Source of the DNA: Heloderma charlesbogerti
Taxonomy: Eukaryota > Chordata > Lepidosauria > Squamata > Helodermatidae
Direction: 5' to 3'
DNA: 64,000 nucleotides
Assembly: GCA_026122225.1 (NCBI GenBank)
Contig: JANEZZ010001904.1
Span: forward strand, 186,001-250,000
The position numbers were made by a program, and so were the translations under genes. Of the stretch, positions 21,894 through 33,810 are shown in pieces. Each line of letters opens with the position of its first letter. Positions within the stretch are counted from its first letter, which is position 1. The notes under the pieces were generated by a model that saw only the letters and a program-made list of their open reading frames with translations, ran no database searches and had not been told where the DNA came from.

Positions 21894-22619
21894 GCTTTGC
21901 CTTCCCCACCATTCCTGTGTTTGTTTGTTTGTTTATCTCAGTTTTGGACTCTGGAAAAGGCTACGTTTGTTGTGTAATGTCGAGCCTTACTTCTGCTTTC
22001 GCTGTTCTATTTTCTTGTCATTTTTGTCAGTAAACTGTGTCTCTGTTAGATTTTTACAAACCCACTCTTATTTAGAATTTTAAAAAGAAACATTGACTCT
22101 GGGCATGTTCCTCCCCCCCAAGCATTTAGTTTTTTCTTTCTAAATCCTTGAAGAAAGACATATTATAGCAGCCTATGTGTGTAGTGTTTGTCCCCCCCTC
22201 CCCACATGCTGAAGTGAACTGTCTGTGTCTTCTCTGTGTTGATCCCCCCTAAACAGAAATTAAAGAAGGGTTTTTTTAAAAAAATTAGGGTTTGATTTGG
22301 TTGTTATCTAAACGCCTGCACTATTGCCCTGTATTTCCTGAAGTTATTCTGCCTCCTATAAAAGAACATGAAATGTAAAACAAGAAATTAAAGACACCAG
22401 TCATTTGCTTAGGTAGTTCTGCTTTTCTTTAGCTGTTGTGTGTCTGTGTCTGTGTGAGTGCTAGGTTGTAGGTCCACCAACACTATACATCCAAATTTCA
22501 AGGCAGGGTTGAAAAAGCATGAGGCACATAGTATTTATATTATTTACCTTCTTATTCCAAGAACAGTCCACTGTGCAAAGCAAATCAGCACTATATGAGG
22601 CATCTTCAAAGTATTGGCA

Positions 22620-24480
22620 GGAGCAGAGGTGGGGAGAAGTTACAGCTCTTTGCTTTGGGAGTTTTCCTGGAAAAAAAAAAATCAGATTTCACCTGCACCT
22701 TGCACACAAGCCAGTGAGCCAAAGTGCCTGGAATATGGCAAGTGGGATGCCCTTGAGGGGGGCTGGGAGGGGCCCAGGTTTCACACACATCCGTGGAAAC
22801 AGAGAAGTTACGGCTCTTTGCTTTCTGAGTTTCTTTGGAAAACCTCAGATTTCACCAGCGCTTTGTACACAAGCCAGTAGGCCAAAGTGCCTGAACTCTG
22901 GTGGGTGGGATGCACTCAAGGGGGGCTGGGAGGGGGCCAGATGTCATGTGCATGTGTGGAAACAGGGAGAACTTATGATTCTTGGCTTTGGGAGTTTCCG
23001 TGGAAAAACCCAGATTTCACCTGTGCCTAACACACAAGCTGATGGGCCAAACTAGGGATGTACGAAAGTCACTTACCTGGTCTCGCAGCTTGCTTCGCGG
23101 TGGGGGGGAGGCGCTTCGCTTCTCCCCCCGAAGTTCAGGCGAGGGGGGGAGCCGTCCCACTTTGCCTGGCCGAAATTCAGGCCGGGGGGGGAGGCTTCCC
23201 GCCTCGCCTGGCCAAAATTCAGGCCGGGGAGAAGCACCCCGTCTCCCCGGCCGCGAACTACGAAAGTAAAAAAAAAAAAAAAAGACCCCGTGATAGGCTA
23301 TGTAACGATTTACACAGCCTATCACGGCTAGATTTGCAAAGTCAGCCATGACAGGCTATGTTAATCGTTACGTAGCCTATCACGGGTGACATTGCAAAAA
23401 AAAAAAAAAGCGTACGCAAATGGCGGCCCCCATGGGGCGCCGCCATTTGCGTTCCTTATTTGGTCCCGGTAGTCTACGTAAAGATTTACGTAGACTACAG
23501 CAAAAATAAGGGCAACACTATTTGCATTGCCCTTATTTTCGCCGTAGTCTACGTAAATCTTTACGTAGACTACAGGGACCAAATAAGGAACGTAAATGGC
23601 GGCGCCCCATGGGGGCCGCCATTTGCATACGTGCTTTTTTTTTTTTTTTTTCAAAGTCACCCGTCATAGGCTACGTAACGATTATCGTAGCCTATCACGG
23701 CTGACTTTGGAGATCTAGCCATGATAGGCTACGTTAATCGTTACGTAGCCTATCACGGGGTTGTTGGGCTGTAATGGCGGCGGCGGCAGCCAGTCGAAAG
23801 ACCGGCTGCCACCCCCGCCCCCGCCGAAAGCCTGCCGAACCGCCGCCGTGACCCGCCGCCGGGAGGGACATTCGGCTACGGTAAGTCCCATCCTGGGGGG
23901 GGTTGCGGGGGGGTGGCGGAGAATTTCACCGCCGATTTCGGGGGGCCGAATGCGTTGGCGCTCGGCCCCCCGAAGATTCGGGGAGAAATTCTCCGCCATC
24001 CCTAGGCCAAACTGCCTGGGCTTTGCAGGGTGCAGTGCCCTCAGTGAGGGCTGGGAGTGGCCAAGGTGTCATGTGCTTGTGTGGAATCAGAGAGAAGTTA
24101 CAGCTCTTTGCTTGGAGAGTTTCTCTGGAAAACCTCGGATTTTACCAGTACCTTGCACAAAAGCCAGTGGGCCAAAGTACCTGAACTCTGGTGGGTGGGA
24201 TGCCCTGGAGGGGCCTGGGAGAGGCCCAGGTTTCACACACATCCAGGGAAACAGAGAAGTTACAGCGCTTTGCTTGGAGAGTTTCTTTGGAAAACCTCAG
24301 ATTTTAACTCCACCTCGCACAAAAACCACTGGGCCAAACTGTCTGAAATTTTGCAGGTGGCCTCCTCCAGGGGTGGGGGGTGGAGAGGTCCCCAAATTTC
24401 ATGTCTGTATTCTAAAAACTGGAAAAGTTATGACCATTTGTGTTTTCCCATGCAAGTTAATGGGAAAATGCCAAAACCAT
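22620..24480 (+). repeat. About 165-bp tandem repeat, split by a type B element
   Basis: The unit contains GAGAAGTTACAGCTCTTTGC, GAGTTTCTTTGGAAAACC, AGCCAGTGGGCCAAA and GGGGCTGGGAGGGGCC. The first motif starts at 22634, 22802, 22977, 24092 and 24254, so the period is roughly 155-175 bp once the 952-bp inserted element (23053-24004) and its duplicated 8 bp are removed. The last unit runs into AAGTTATGACCATTTGTG. The same repeat and the same ending occur at 59290-59980. Confidence 0.88.
23053..24004 (+). mobile_element. TAGG-palindrome hAT-like element, type B, within the tandem repeat
   Basis: Exact 8-bp duplication GGCCAAAC (23045-23052 and 24005-24012). The left end is TAGGGATGTACGAAAGTCACTTACC, so a type A-like tip is joined to the type B body with its G-rich units. 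Paired P palindromes with GTTAATCGTTAC cores, a Q-R-Q superpalindrome (23410-23640), donor GGTAAGT near 23880 and the R2 hairpin follow in the standard order. Confidence 0.95.
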
Positions 24481-24630
24481 GCAACCTGGATATTCGAATC
24501 TCTCTTCGGATTCCGATCTGAGTCGGATCGGAAGGGATCCGAATCGGTCTGAGGCAGATTGGGGTTGCTTCAGATGATCCAAAGCAGCATATGAAGCGGA
24601 TCGGGGTGTGTGTGTCTGTGTACAGCCCTA
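24481..24630. mobile_element. Terminus of another hAT-like element
   Basis: GGATTCCGATCTGAGTCGG, GATCGGAAGGGATCCGAATCGG and the end GTGTACAGCCCTA look like the GGATC-rich right end of a non-autonomous hAT. It follows directly after the tandem repeat, so the repeat may be the interior of this element. I could not find the left terminus. Confidence 0.4.
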
Positions 24631-25746
24631 ATAGCCATGTCTATTTTCTATAGTAAAAGATCTCCAATGAAAGATATGTCTACAAGTTTGTCCAGCAAAG
24701 TTGAATAGTTAAAAAAAAGTGAAAAGAAATATCTCAAATGCTTTGACACCAGTGATGTCAAACTCCAATGAGATCATATTCAGTATTTTTATATGTGAGC
24801 TTGTATGCATGAAACATGGACAGCCGTGAGAGATTCGGGTTTGTCTTATCTAAAATAACCATCTGGATATGCATAGGGGAAGTATTTACTGACACTGAGA
24901 GGAAGAAAGTGCTTAGCATTCATCACTAAAAGCAGTAGAGTTGAATGCACAGGTCAAACTTGGAGAAGATGGATTCTGAGCCTGGCTATTGCTTTGGGTC
25001 ACAACAACCAATAAGCCAGTTAAAAATTAATAGAGCTCAAATATAACCTACTTTGCTTCTTCCTTGAGCTGCTTGAGACACTATGTAATCTTTAGAGTGA
25101 GATGCTGATGTTTCATTTACACATGCAAAGAAATTATGTGGTATAGCCTTCCTGGGAATTTTGATCTGCAGGGTCAAGGAACATTTGACAGAATGCTTCC
25201 CTATATTAAAAACAAAACAGACATATGAGCAGTAAGTCCTAATTCCCATAAAAGAGCCCAGTCTCGGCCCACCTTACCTCTCAGGATCTTGTTTGGAAAT
25301 GGATGCCCAATGAACACTTTGTTACTGAGAAGTGTTATCCTGAGCAAAAAAGCAAGCTATTTTATAAAGGGCTCTTGTTTGCTGATTAGTTGTGGATCTG
25401 TTGTTTTGCCTGTTACGATGTCCATCTTTATTCTGACAGATCAGGGAGTTTGGCTATCAAGTTTGGTTGAAGCAGTGGAATAAATTGCAACTTATTTTTC
25501 AACATGTGCTAGGCATTCAAAGGCTTCAAATGATAGTAATAATAATGCTGTGACAAGCGTCAATGAATGACCAGAAATATTTAAAACCTGCTGAAATCTC
25601 CAGTTTTGTCACTCCGATTTTGAATGCAGGCTTCAAATTCAAGATTGAAATTATTTTTTGAATATGATTTCTCCCCCTCAAAATTGGAGTGTTTTAGGCT
25701 TGTTGCCATTTCTTTACTGTTTTTGTAACCATTAACTATGTCATCT
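24631..25746. other. No gene seen
   Basis: Ordinary AT-rich sequence with no supportable exon, RNA or repeat. Confidence 0.4.
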
Positions 25747-26275
25747 TTGTTGTTGTTGTTGTTGTTCAGTCGTTCAGTCGTGTCCGACTCTTCGTGACCC
25801 CATGGACCATAGCCCGCCAGGCCTTCCTGTCCTGCGCTCTCTCTCGGAGCATGCTCAAGTTCATATTCATTGCATCCGTGATGCTATCTAGCCATCTCAT
25901 CCTCTGCCGTCCCCTTCTCCTTTTGCCTTCAGTCTTTCCCAGCATCAGGGTCTTTTCCAGGGAGTTTTCTCTTCGCATTAGGTGGCCAAAATATTGGAGC
26001 TTCAGCTTCATTATCTGTCCTTCCAATGAGCACTCAGGGTTGATTTCCTTTAGGATGGACTGATTTGACCTCCTTGCAGTCCAGGGGACTTGTAAGAGTC
26101 TTCTCCAGCACCACAGTTCGAAAGCATCAATTCTTCGGCGCTCAGCCTTCCTTATAGTCCAGCTCTCACAGCCATACATTACTACTGGGAAAACCATAGC
26201 TTTGATTAGACGGACCTTTGTCGGCAAGGTGATGTCTCTGCTTCTTACTATGCTGTCTAGGTTGGCCATAGTCAT
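25747..26275 (-). mobile_element. RTE-BovB LINE, 5'-truncated 3' end
   Basis: The minus strand carries the last 169 codons of BovB in one uninterrupted frame (25766-26275): MANLDSIVRSRDITLP, YGCESWTIRKAERRR, LQYFGHLMRREN, KRRRGRQRMRWLDS and HGVTKSRTRLND. The 3' tail is a CAA run, seen here as TTGTTG at 25747-25766. Truncation near 26275 is typical of target-primed insertion. Its intact frame suggests it is younger than the copy at 12843. Confidence 0.93.
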
Positions 26276-26408
26276 AATGTCATCTTATAAGCTGTCAAAT
26301 ACTAATTGTCACTGCATGCCAGCCTTCATATACAGTCAATAATAAAATAGTATTGCATGTCAATAATAAAATATTATATAATACAAATACCATTTCATAT
26401 CAACTACC

Positions 26409-26502
26409 ATATGCTGTCAAGTTGTTCAATCGTTAAGTCATGTCCGACTCTTCATGACGCCATGGACCATAGCACGCCAGGCCTTCCTGTCCTCCACTCT
26501 CA
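26409..26502 (-). mobile_element. BovB 3' end fragment
   Basis: GTTGTTCAATCGTTAAGTCATG, CCGACTCTTCATGACGCC and CCAGGCCTTCCTGTCCTCC match the last ~90 bp of the BovB 3' end at 25762-25850 with some changes. It is heavily truncated. Confidence 0.8.
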
Positions 26503-27294
26503 AATATCAAATATTCAAATGAAGCACCATAGGACTTCAAATACTCTTATGAAATATTCAAGTATTGAGAAATATCTGGAGAATATTCAATATTAACATT
26601 AGGTATGGAGAATTTTTGAAGGATTCCCCCCCCCCCAGCTCTATTGCATATGCTAACAAACTTTGGATACTGCAACATTTCATGTAACCTGTATTAACTA
26701 CCTAAACATTAGAATTGATTTCCCATAAGGATAGATGGTTGGATCAAAATATGTCCTCCTTCATGTTGAAGGTGGTTCCTGCTAATGAAAGGGCCGTGTT
26801 ACACTTCGCACAAGAATTTTGTTCAGAAAAAGAGAAATCAAATCCAAAGGTGTCGGTTCTTCCACTTACTTAAGCAGAAACATGAAAACTGCTATAGGGC
26901 TTTCCTACATGAGGCATTTATCATGTGCACATCATTCCCCACTCATGGTTGTTTATGGGTTCTTTAGATGACATCGTGACCATCTAGTTTTGCTTCTGTG
27001 TGTAAAGAGCACTTTCGGCGAGTTTTATTAGATCGGGGAAAATGTGGTATTTAATTGTAAAAGCAAAAGAAATTTTTTTTACACTTGTGTATTTGCACTA
27101 TTCTGTTATACTACAGTGCCGCATCGAGGTTTGGTAGTGGAAAAGCAGGAAATGCTCTTGGGGTAGTGCTCAGATCTCAATTCTGAGATGAAAGTGAAAG
27201 TAGATACAGCGGATTAACAGCCATTAAAAGCCCCATGTAGAAAAGTCCATAGAGCTTATCTATTGCAGCAGTGTGCTAACACTTGATAACTTGT
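26503..27294. other. No gene seen
   Basis: AT-rich sequence with a C run at 26627-26637. No exon, RNA or repeat was recognised. Confidence 0.4.
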
Positions 27295-27302
27295 GAAAGA
27301 GC

Positions 27303-27951
27303 TAGGGATGTACGAAATCCCTACCTGGCTTCGTGCTGGTCAATCTGCGGTGGGGGGGAGGTGCTCCATCCCTCCCCCCAGAATCCTCCCTAGCCGGCTC
27401 CGCTCTGTGGCGGCTCCGCAGAGCCGCTGGCCGGGGCCAGCTGCAGCCGGAGTTCCGGCCGCTTCCAGGCTGCTGTGGCTGCAAATGGCAGCCAGCGTAG
27501 CGGCTGCCATTTGCATCCTTGCAGTAAGCCGTGATAGGCTACGTAAGTATTTACGTAGCCTATCACGGCAAAAGGCAGCCACGCAAATGGTGGCTGCTAC
27601 GCAAATGGCGGCCACTACACCTTTGTGTGGCTGCCTTTTGCCATGATTGGCTACGTAAATACTTATGTAGCCTATCACGGCTTACTGCAAGGATTCAAAT
27701 GGTGGCCGCTATGATGGCCACCATTTGCTGCCGCAGCAGCCCAGCAGCGGCTGGGAGACCAGCTGGAGCTGCCTCCACATTCGCCACTGCATCCGCCGGA
27801 GCCGCAGGATCCGCCGCCAGGTACGTTCTGTCCTGAGGGGTTCCACAGGGTGGCAGGGTGGGGGAGGCCATTCTGCCATGGATTCCGGGGGGCCGGATTC
27901 TAAAGAATCCGGTTTCACTGGAGTTCGTGGCAGAATTCTCTGACATCCCTA
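27303..27951 (+). mobile_element. TAGG-palindrome hAT-like element, type A
   Basis: TAGGGATGTACGAAATCCC...GACATCCCTA, flanked by GAAAGAGC (27295-27302) and GGAAGAGC (27952-27959), 7 of 8 matching. It holds two P palindromes (about 27527-27570 and 27640-27681), Q modules, right donor GGTACGT near 27821 and the ATTCTAAAGAAT-type R1 hairpin. This hairpin variant is shared with the copy at 35-884, so the two form a sub-branch. Confidence 0.92.
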
Positions 27952-27959
27952 GGAAGAGC

Positions 27960-29940
27960 TCTAGCAACTCTTTTCCTTCTGTTGACTGTTCTTTGGATCC
28001 AACCCAGAGAGAGAGGCTCCTTGGCAATAACTGTGGGCTTTAACATACCTTGATGATCAGCAGTACTCCTTGAAATAGTGGGCAAACCTGTGAGAGCAAT
28101 ACTCCCTATTGCTTGTTTTATCGTTTTCCTGCTGAACTATACATATTGTTCTGCTTTGTGCTCTTGTAATTTCCTCTTTTACAGTCTTATTAAAACAATT
28201 CGGTATAAACAGCAGGGCGACTGGGTTTCTACAGCTAGGTAATTTCTTCGCTGCAGAGATATAGCACCAGGTCAGCCCATCAACTTTCAGAAACTTTGTA
28301 ACCTATCATTCATAACGTCAAGCCATTAGTTGCACTCCTCACTTGCCATTGTCAAAAGGCATCCTGCTTCACTAATTTTTTATCTTAGCTACATAACTTT
28401 GACAGCTAAACACTCTTTTTCTTCCTGGTTTGGTCCTTTAATTGCATTGTTAAATCAGTCTTTCTGTTGTGGCATCCCATGTGTTTTAAACCAGTGGTGA
28501 ATTAATGCATTGGAAGCAAACCTTCCAGCAAACTCAGCATATACCATATTAAAATTTCCCATGTCAAAAAGAAAAAAGAATATGCTCTTTGCCTGCAGCA
28601 ATTTCTCCTGAATTTCTGTTCTGCTGTAAGACTGTAGAGGACACAGTGGGGCCGTGTGGGGCTGGAGGGAAGTGGAGTTTTGTGTGGAGGAGATGCAGAG
28701 TCAGTAGGATAAATGTTCAAATATATTTAATGTTACATCTTCCTCTCCAGACCCCAAAACAAACTCAACAGCTATGTATGAGTTTGCAATGTATTTCTCC
28801 ATAAGTTTCCTTCAGATGGAACCCAATACTTTTAAACTCCCAAATTCAAAGACCCTAAAAATAGGGTTACAAATGGAGTTGAGCAAAAGTGGCCTCCCAA
28901 AATTCTCCACCCTATTTGTGGCCAGAAAAATGAGGAAGGCATACTTATCTGTACATGCTCCATAGGAGGCAAATATCCTCCAACTATTTGCCCTGCCCCC
29001 CAAAAGAAAATGTCTCAAAAAGCTGCCTAGGAAATTTTCTCAGAAATTCCAGCTCAATTAATATTGAATAGAAGTTAATGTTAGTTCATACTGGTGAAAG
29101 TAGGGAGCAACGGGCAAAGAGAAGAGGAATGGAAGGAGAAGGGGCAGGCCAAGCCCACCTCTGCTGCTTCAATAAAATTAAAACAACACTGAACAGTATT
29201 AAAGCTGGATCCACAGTTGTACCCAAAATTATCTCCTCTATTCAAGGGTGGTGAGATGGGGGAAGCGAGAAACATTAAGCAAATATGCTCTAGAGTGGGT
29301 GCATGTCAATTTCTCCAACAATTTAGCAGGAGTGGGCCTGAAAAAAAAAATTCTCAGAAAATGTTTTTGAAATTTTTCTTCTACTTGCAATTCCAGGTCT
29401 AGTTGCAATATCTCCTAAGAGCTCAGATCCTGAACCTAAGAGCTCAAAGGTGGCAGCTGTCAGAGCAAGGGGCAGCATCTGGAGGCACTTGAATATTTTT
29501 AAAGAGATCTCAAGTATCTACTTCTAGTTGATCTCATGCACAAAATCACTGCCATCTTCCCCATATATTTTCAGAGGGAATCACTATGCCCACATTGGTA
29601 GAAAGAGCTAGTTAGTTTATCTTCATAAAGAGACAGGAAAGTAGAGATGGATGCTGTGGAAGATACCTACTACCCCCTTGCTTCTGATTGCTCACTCTGT
29701 GATTTAACTCCTTCCCCTAGAAACCCTGAGAAGGAATTTAAAATCCTGCAACTTGAGGTTAAACCCAGAGATCTACCAGCCCTGCTTGCGAAACATGTCC
29801 CCTCCTCAAAAGGTGGAATTAATGAAATTAATAAACGCTTCCAGACGGTTGATAACAAAATGCCAGAGGCTTCCTTTTCTGCTGACAAGTTGCAGATTAT
29901 AGGGAATATGCTCTTACGGATGCACTACTGTGCCCCTAGA
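27960..29940. other. No gene seen
   Basis: No conserved frame or RNA. An open frame of about 100 codons at 29647-29967 has ordinary amino-acid content but no recognisable domain, and its end runs into repeat sequence at 29941, so I do not call it a gene. Confidence 0.35.
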
Positions 29941-30225
29941 GCAGGGGTGAGCAACCTGCAGCCTTAGGGCTACATCCAACTCTCAGGCTAATTTCATGCA
30001 GCCCTCTGAAATAGACCAGTTCAGAACTCTGGCAAGAGTGATCTGTCCCTCCCTCAGCAGCCCCCTGGGTAGGATGGAAGGGCAGGGTGGGAGAGGGAGT
30101 AGGGTGTGCAGAAAGAGAGAGGAAAAAAGGCATGGCCTTTTTGGCCCAGCCCACAATTGATTTTGGCCTTGCCCATTGCCAGAATGAAGCCCTTGACACA
30201 TTAGTCCCAAGGAAATGAGGATCTC
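29941..30225 (+). mobile_element. Possible hAT-like element, left end only
   Basis: GCAGGGGTGAGCAACCTGCAGCC resembles the CAGGGGTG...CAACC terminus of vertebrate hAT elements, and the following CAGCCCTCTGAAATAG/GGCCCAGCCCAC texture fits one. No right end or duplication was found. Confidence 0.35.
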
Positions 30226-30394
30226 AACAGGAAAAAAAAAATGGCTTGCACCTGTACTGGAGTAAAACAAAGAGGATAGCAGGAAAGAGCCAAAGGGGCC
30301 CAGAGCCTTCCTGGGTGCACTATGGACACAAATCTGTGTACTGTGATTTAAAACAACAAAACAAGTTTGTTATATTTTGTTTCTTTTCTTATAA

Positions 30395-30905
30395 TATTCA
30401 TTTCATTTCTTACATTTCTATACCGCCCAATAGCCAAAGTTCTCTGAGCGGTTTACAAAGATTAAAAACCTTAAAAATACAATATTGCATGTAATATAAA
30501 AATAATTTACATACAGACATATAAATAAACAGCATACACACACACATACACTTTTAACAATCAACAATAAGAAATCCCATGACCTGATTAAAAATCTTCT
30601 AATATGCTGCAAAATGCCTGAGAGTAGAGGAAGGTCTTAATCTGGCACTGAAAAGATAACAGTGTTGGCACCAGGTGGGCCTCGCTGGGAAGTTGGTTCC
30701 ACAATTGAGGGGTCACCACCAAGAAGGCCCTCTTCCTTGTTGCCACCTTCTGAGCCTCCATCAGAGGAGATACCTGGAGGATGGCCTTAGATTATGAGTG
30801 TAGTATATGGGTAGATTCATGCCAGGATATGCTCTCTGATGGTTATTGTGGTCCCAAGCCATGTAAGGCTTTATAGGTCAAAACCTGCACCTTCAATCAG
30901 TTCTC
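30395..30905 (-). mobile_element. L2 LINE 3' end, 5'-truncated
   Basis: On the minus strand it carries the end of the L2 polymerase frame (GCCAGATTAAGACCTTCCTC, reading RLRPSST-like) and upstream GAAGAGGGCCTTCTTGG, the counterpart of the ERAF block in better copies. It then ends in the 3' tail whose reverse is CTATACCGCCCAATAGCC. It is truncated and not coding. Confidence 0.75.
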
Positions 30906-31719
30906 ATGATCAATTTCTTTCACTTCATGGTGACTTGCTGGGGATGGAACTGGGTCACGGGAAGAGTCCAGCCTGTACTGGAATGAATCACTAGCAAACT
31001 TAAGTTTCTTTGGAAAGTTGTTTGGTGAACTTGCATATGGTTTCAATGTAAGAACTTGAAGTCAGACTTCACTTCAGAAAATATCTAAAAGTCCTCAAGC
31101 ACATAGGGATTTCCTCAAGTCTCTCTAATATATCCTACCTTCTTCTTTAATGGCATACATCTAAACATTCCATCACTACTCAGACAGGATCCTCCTCTCG
31201 CTTCTCTCAGATCCTAAGAGGAAGACCTTCATCTCTTCAGGCAATTTTCTGTTTGGTCTTCTTCTGTAGCATTATGGATCTCTCCCATGTTCTTCTCCCT
31301 TTCCCACTTCCTTCTCCTTTGTAGTTTCTCGTGGCCATATGATTTTGTGCCAACCATCCTATTTGTGAAGGTCAGTGGGGCCAGAAGCCACAGTGAAAGC
31401 TTCCTGAACTGTGCTACGCTCTCAGGGATGATGTCATAATGCTCTGCTCCAAGTTGCCAGGACACTAGCACAGTAAATCGTCATGCTAACTCAGTACCTT
31501 CTTTTGGCCTGCCCTTTGCGGACTGTCTGTCAAAATATGCGAACACAAAACATACATGAGAGAGAAAGGAGGTAAAATACAGCATTTAGATTTTGTCTAG
31601 TTTATAGCATACAACAAGATCATAGAGAAATGGCAGATTACAAAAAGAAAGGAAAATGGAACAAATCAGAGGGAGATATGGAGGGGGGAGACAGTCACAC
31701 TCTAAAGGCAGAGTGTGTA
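30906..31719. other. No gene seen
   Basis: No supportable feature. Confidence 0.4.
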
Positions 31720-31827
31720 ACAATAGGGTGCTGACTGTCCCTAAACTGTCCCCCAACTGAAATAACCTGGATGGCCCTGGCAACAGACCCCCTGGGTTGA
31801 AAACTGCTGCTGCTGAATGCCAGGTCA

Positions 31828-32076
31828 GTGAATGGTAAAACAACTGCTATCCAGAACTTGATCCTGGATGAGCACACTGACCTGGCCTGTATTACAGAGA
31901 CCTGGCTGGACAAAGCTGGGGGGGTTATTCTCTCTCAGCTCTGCCCTCCAGGGTTCTCTGTTCAGCAGCAGGCAAGACCTGGGGGGTGGGGAGGTGGAGT
32001 GGCAGTGGTCTATCGTGATTCGATCCCCCTTACCAGGTGCCCTTTCCCACAGTCTGCTGGGTTCGAGTGTGTGTAG
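31828..32076 (+). pseudogene. L2 endonuclease N-terminal remnant
   Basis: Reads LILDEHTDLACITETWLDK, the conserved ITETWL region of APE-type LINE endonucleases, then GGGVAVVYRDSI. The frame stops at TAG soon after GFECV, before the palindromic element at 32120. The continuation with LGDFNIH is found beyond that insertion. Confidence 0.85.
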
Positions 32077-32119
32077 TTGAAGGTGGGTGCCCTGGACAGA
32101 ATATGGATTCTGTTGGTGT

Positions 32120-33021
32120 TAGGGATGTACAAAAGTCACTTACCTTTTCACAGCTTGGATTTGCGGTAGGGGGGAGGCACTCTGTCCTTCCCCCTGGAAT
32201 CCTCCCTGGGCTGGCTCTGCTCCACGGCAGCTGCCCGGAGCTGCCGGCCAGGGCCATCTGCAGCTGGAGTTCTGGCCACGGCCGGCTGCTGCAGATGCAA
32301 ATGGCGGCCGCCATAGTGGCCACCATTTGCTTCCTGCCAGGCTGCTGTGATAGGCTATGTAAGTATTTACGTAGCCTATCACGGCAAAGAGCAGGGGTGC
32401 AAACGGCGGCCGCTACTCTATTTGTGCCGCTGCTCTTTCCATGATAGGCTACGTATTTACGTAGCCTAACGTGGTAAAGGCAGCTACGCAAATGGCGTAG
32501 TGGCCGCCATTTGCGTGGCTGCCTTTACCATGATAGGCTACGTAAGTACATAGCCTATCATGGAAAGAGCAGCGGCGCAAACAGCATAGGGGCCACCGTT
32601 TGTGCCCCTGCTCTTTGCCGTGATAGGTTACGTAAATACTTACCGTGATAGCCTACGTAAATACTTTACCGTGATAGGCTACATAAATACTTATGTAGCC
32701 TATCACGGTAAAGGCAGCCACGCAAATGGCGGCCACTATGCCATTTGCATAGCTGCCTGTACCATGTTAGGCTACGTAAATACGTAGCCCATCATGGAAA
32801 GAGCAGCTTGGCAGGACGCAAATGGCGGCTGCAGCAGCCGGCTGAAAGACCAGCTGCCACCACCACCGGAGCTGCCGCCGGAGCCCCAGGTAAGTTTCAT
32901 TCTGGGGAGATTCCGTGGGGTGGCGGGGGGTGGGAGGCTGTTCCGCCATGGATTTCGGGGGGCTGAATGCCAGTGCATTCGGCCTCACTGAAATCTGTGG
33001 CAGAATTCTCCGCCATCCCTA
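32120..33021 (+). mobile_element. TAGG-palindrome hAT-like element, type A, in L2 (insertion 1)
   Basis: Exact 8-bp duplication GTTGGTGT (32112-32119 and 33022-33029). TAGGGATGTACAAAAGTCACTTACC...GCCATCCCTA. It is rich in P palindromes, some shortened to ACGTATTTACGT-type cores, and has a partly duplicated or deleted run at 32618-32705 where a half-palindrome is repeated three times. Right donor GGTAAGT near 32889, then a G-rich stretch and the R1 hairpin. Confidence 0.95.
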
Positions 33022-33029
33022 GTTGGTGT

Positions 33030-33294
33030 ACTGCCCACCCCGCTGCTCAACCGACTCCTTCCTGAGCTAGCCGGGGTAGTCTCGGGGTTGGTGTTGGAGA
33101 CCACTCAGCTTGTTGTGCTGGGGGATTTCAACATCCATGCTGAGGCTGCGCTGTCGGGAGCGGCTCAGGACTTCATGTCCACCATGACAACTATAGGTCT
33201 GTCCCAGAGGGTATCTAGCACCACCCATGCTGCTGGGCACACTCTGGATGTCGTTTTCTGTGCTGGATGGGGTGATAGTGATCTGAGAGTGGAG
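33030..33294 (+). pseudogene. L2 endonuclease C-terminal remnant
   Basis: Contains ETTQLVVLGDFNIHAEA and the AGHTLDVVF motif expected late in the endonuclease domain. It picks up directly after the 8-bp duplication GTTGGTGT. It ends at the next palindromic insertion, and the expected SDH-containing end of the domain is missing. Confidence 0.85.
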
Positions 33295-33800
33295 TAGGGA
33301 TGTACGCAAGTTACTTACCATTTCATGGATCTGCTTCGCAGTGGGGGGGAGGCGCTCTGTCCCTCCCCCCAAAATCCTCGACGGGGGGGAGGCGCTCCAT
33401 CCCTCCCCCTGGAGTCCTGCCCGGCCAGCTCCGCTCTGCGGAGATTCTGCAGAGCCACCAGCCAGCTCCGTCAGCAACCAGACATCCGGCCGCTGCGTAG
33501 CAGGGACGCAAATGGTGGCTGCCGTAGCTGCTGCCATTTGTGTCCCTGTATTCAACCATGATAGGCTACGTAAAGACGTACGTAGCCTGTCATGTCTGGG
33601 TAAAAAAACAAAAAAAACCACAAACGCATACGCAAATGGCGGCTATGGCGGCCGCCATTTGCATTCCTTATTTTTTGCCATCTTAGTCTACGTCAATATT
33701 TACGTAGACTATTACAGCGAAAATAAAGGGGAACGCAAATAGCATAGTGGGCACTATTTGCATTCCCTTTTGATTCGCCGTTTTAGCCTACGTAAATATT
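33295..33800 (+). mobile_element. TAGG-palindrome hAT-like element, type A, right-truncated, in L2 (insertion 2)
   Basis: Begins TAGGGATGTACGCAAGTTACTTACC with two G-rich left blocks, then P (33547-33590), Q and R modules. It breaks off after CCTACGTAAATATT at about 33800, in the middle of a palindrome. The R end is absent and the L2 sequence resumes in its pre-polymerase region, so a deletion removed the element's right half plus the end of the L2 endonuclease. Confidence 0.85.
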
Positions 33801-33810
33801 TTAAAGAAAA

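Larger units (their letters stand above)
21399..22619. other. No confirmed gene; holds a promoter-like block and one unplaced frame
   Basis: Apart from the candidate promoter at 21474-21540 and the minus-strand frame at 21669-21893 (listed separately), this stretch shows only AT-rich sequence with short T and G runs. I could not assign it to a repeat family. Confidence 0.35.

Noticed and set aside
29647..29967. 106-codon frame starting MDAVEDTYYP
   Set aside because: The composition is protein-like, but no motif is recognised, no splice or promoter signals frame it, and its last codons come from a repeat starting at 29941.
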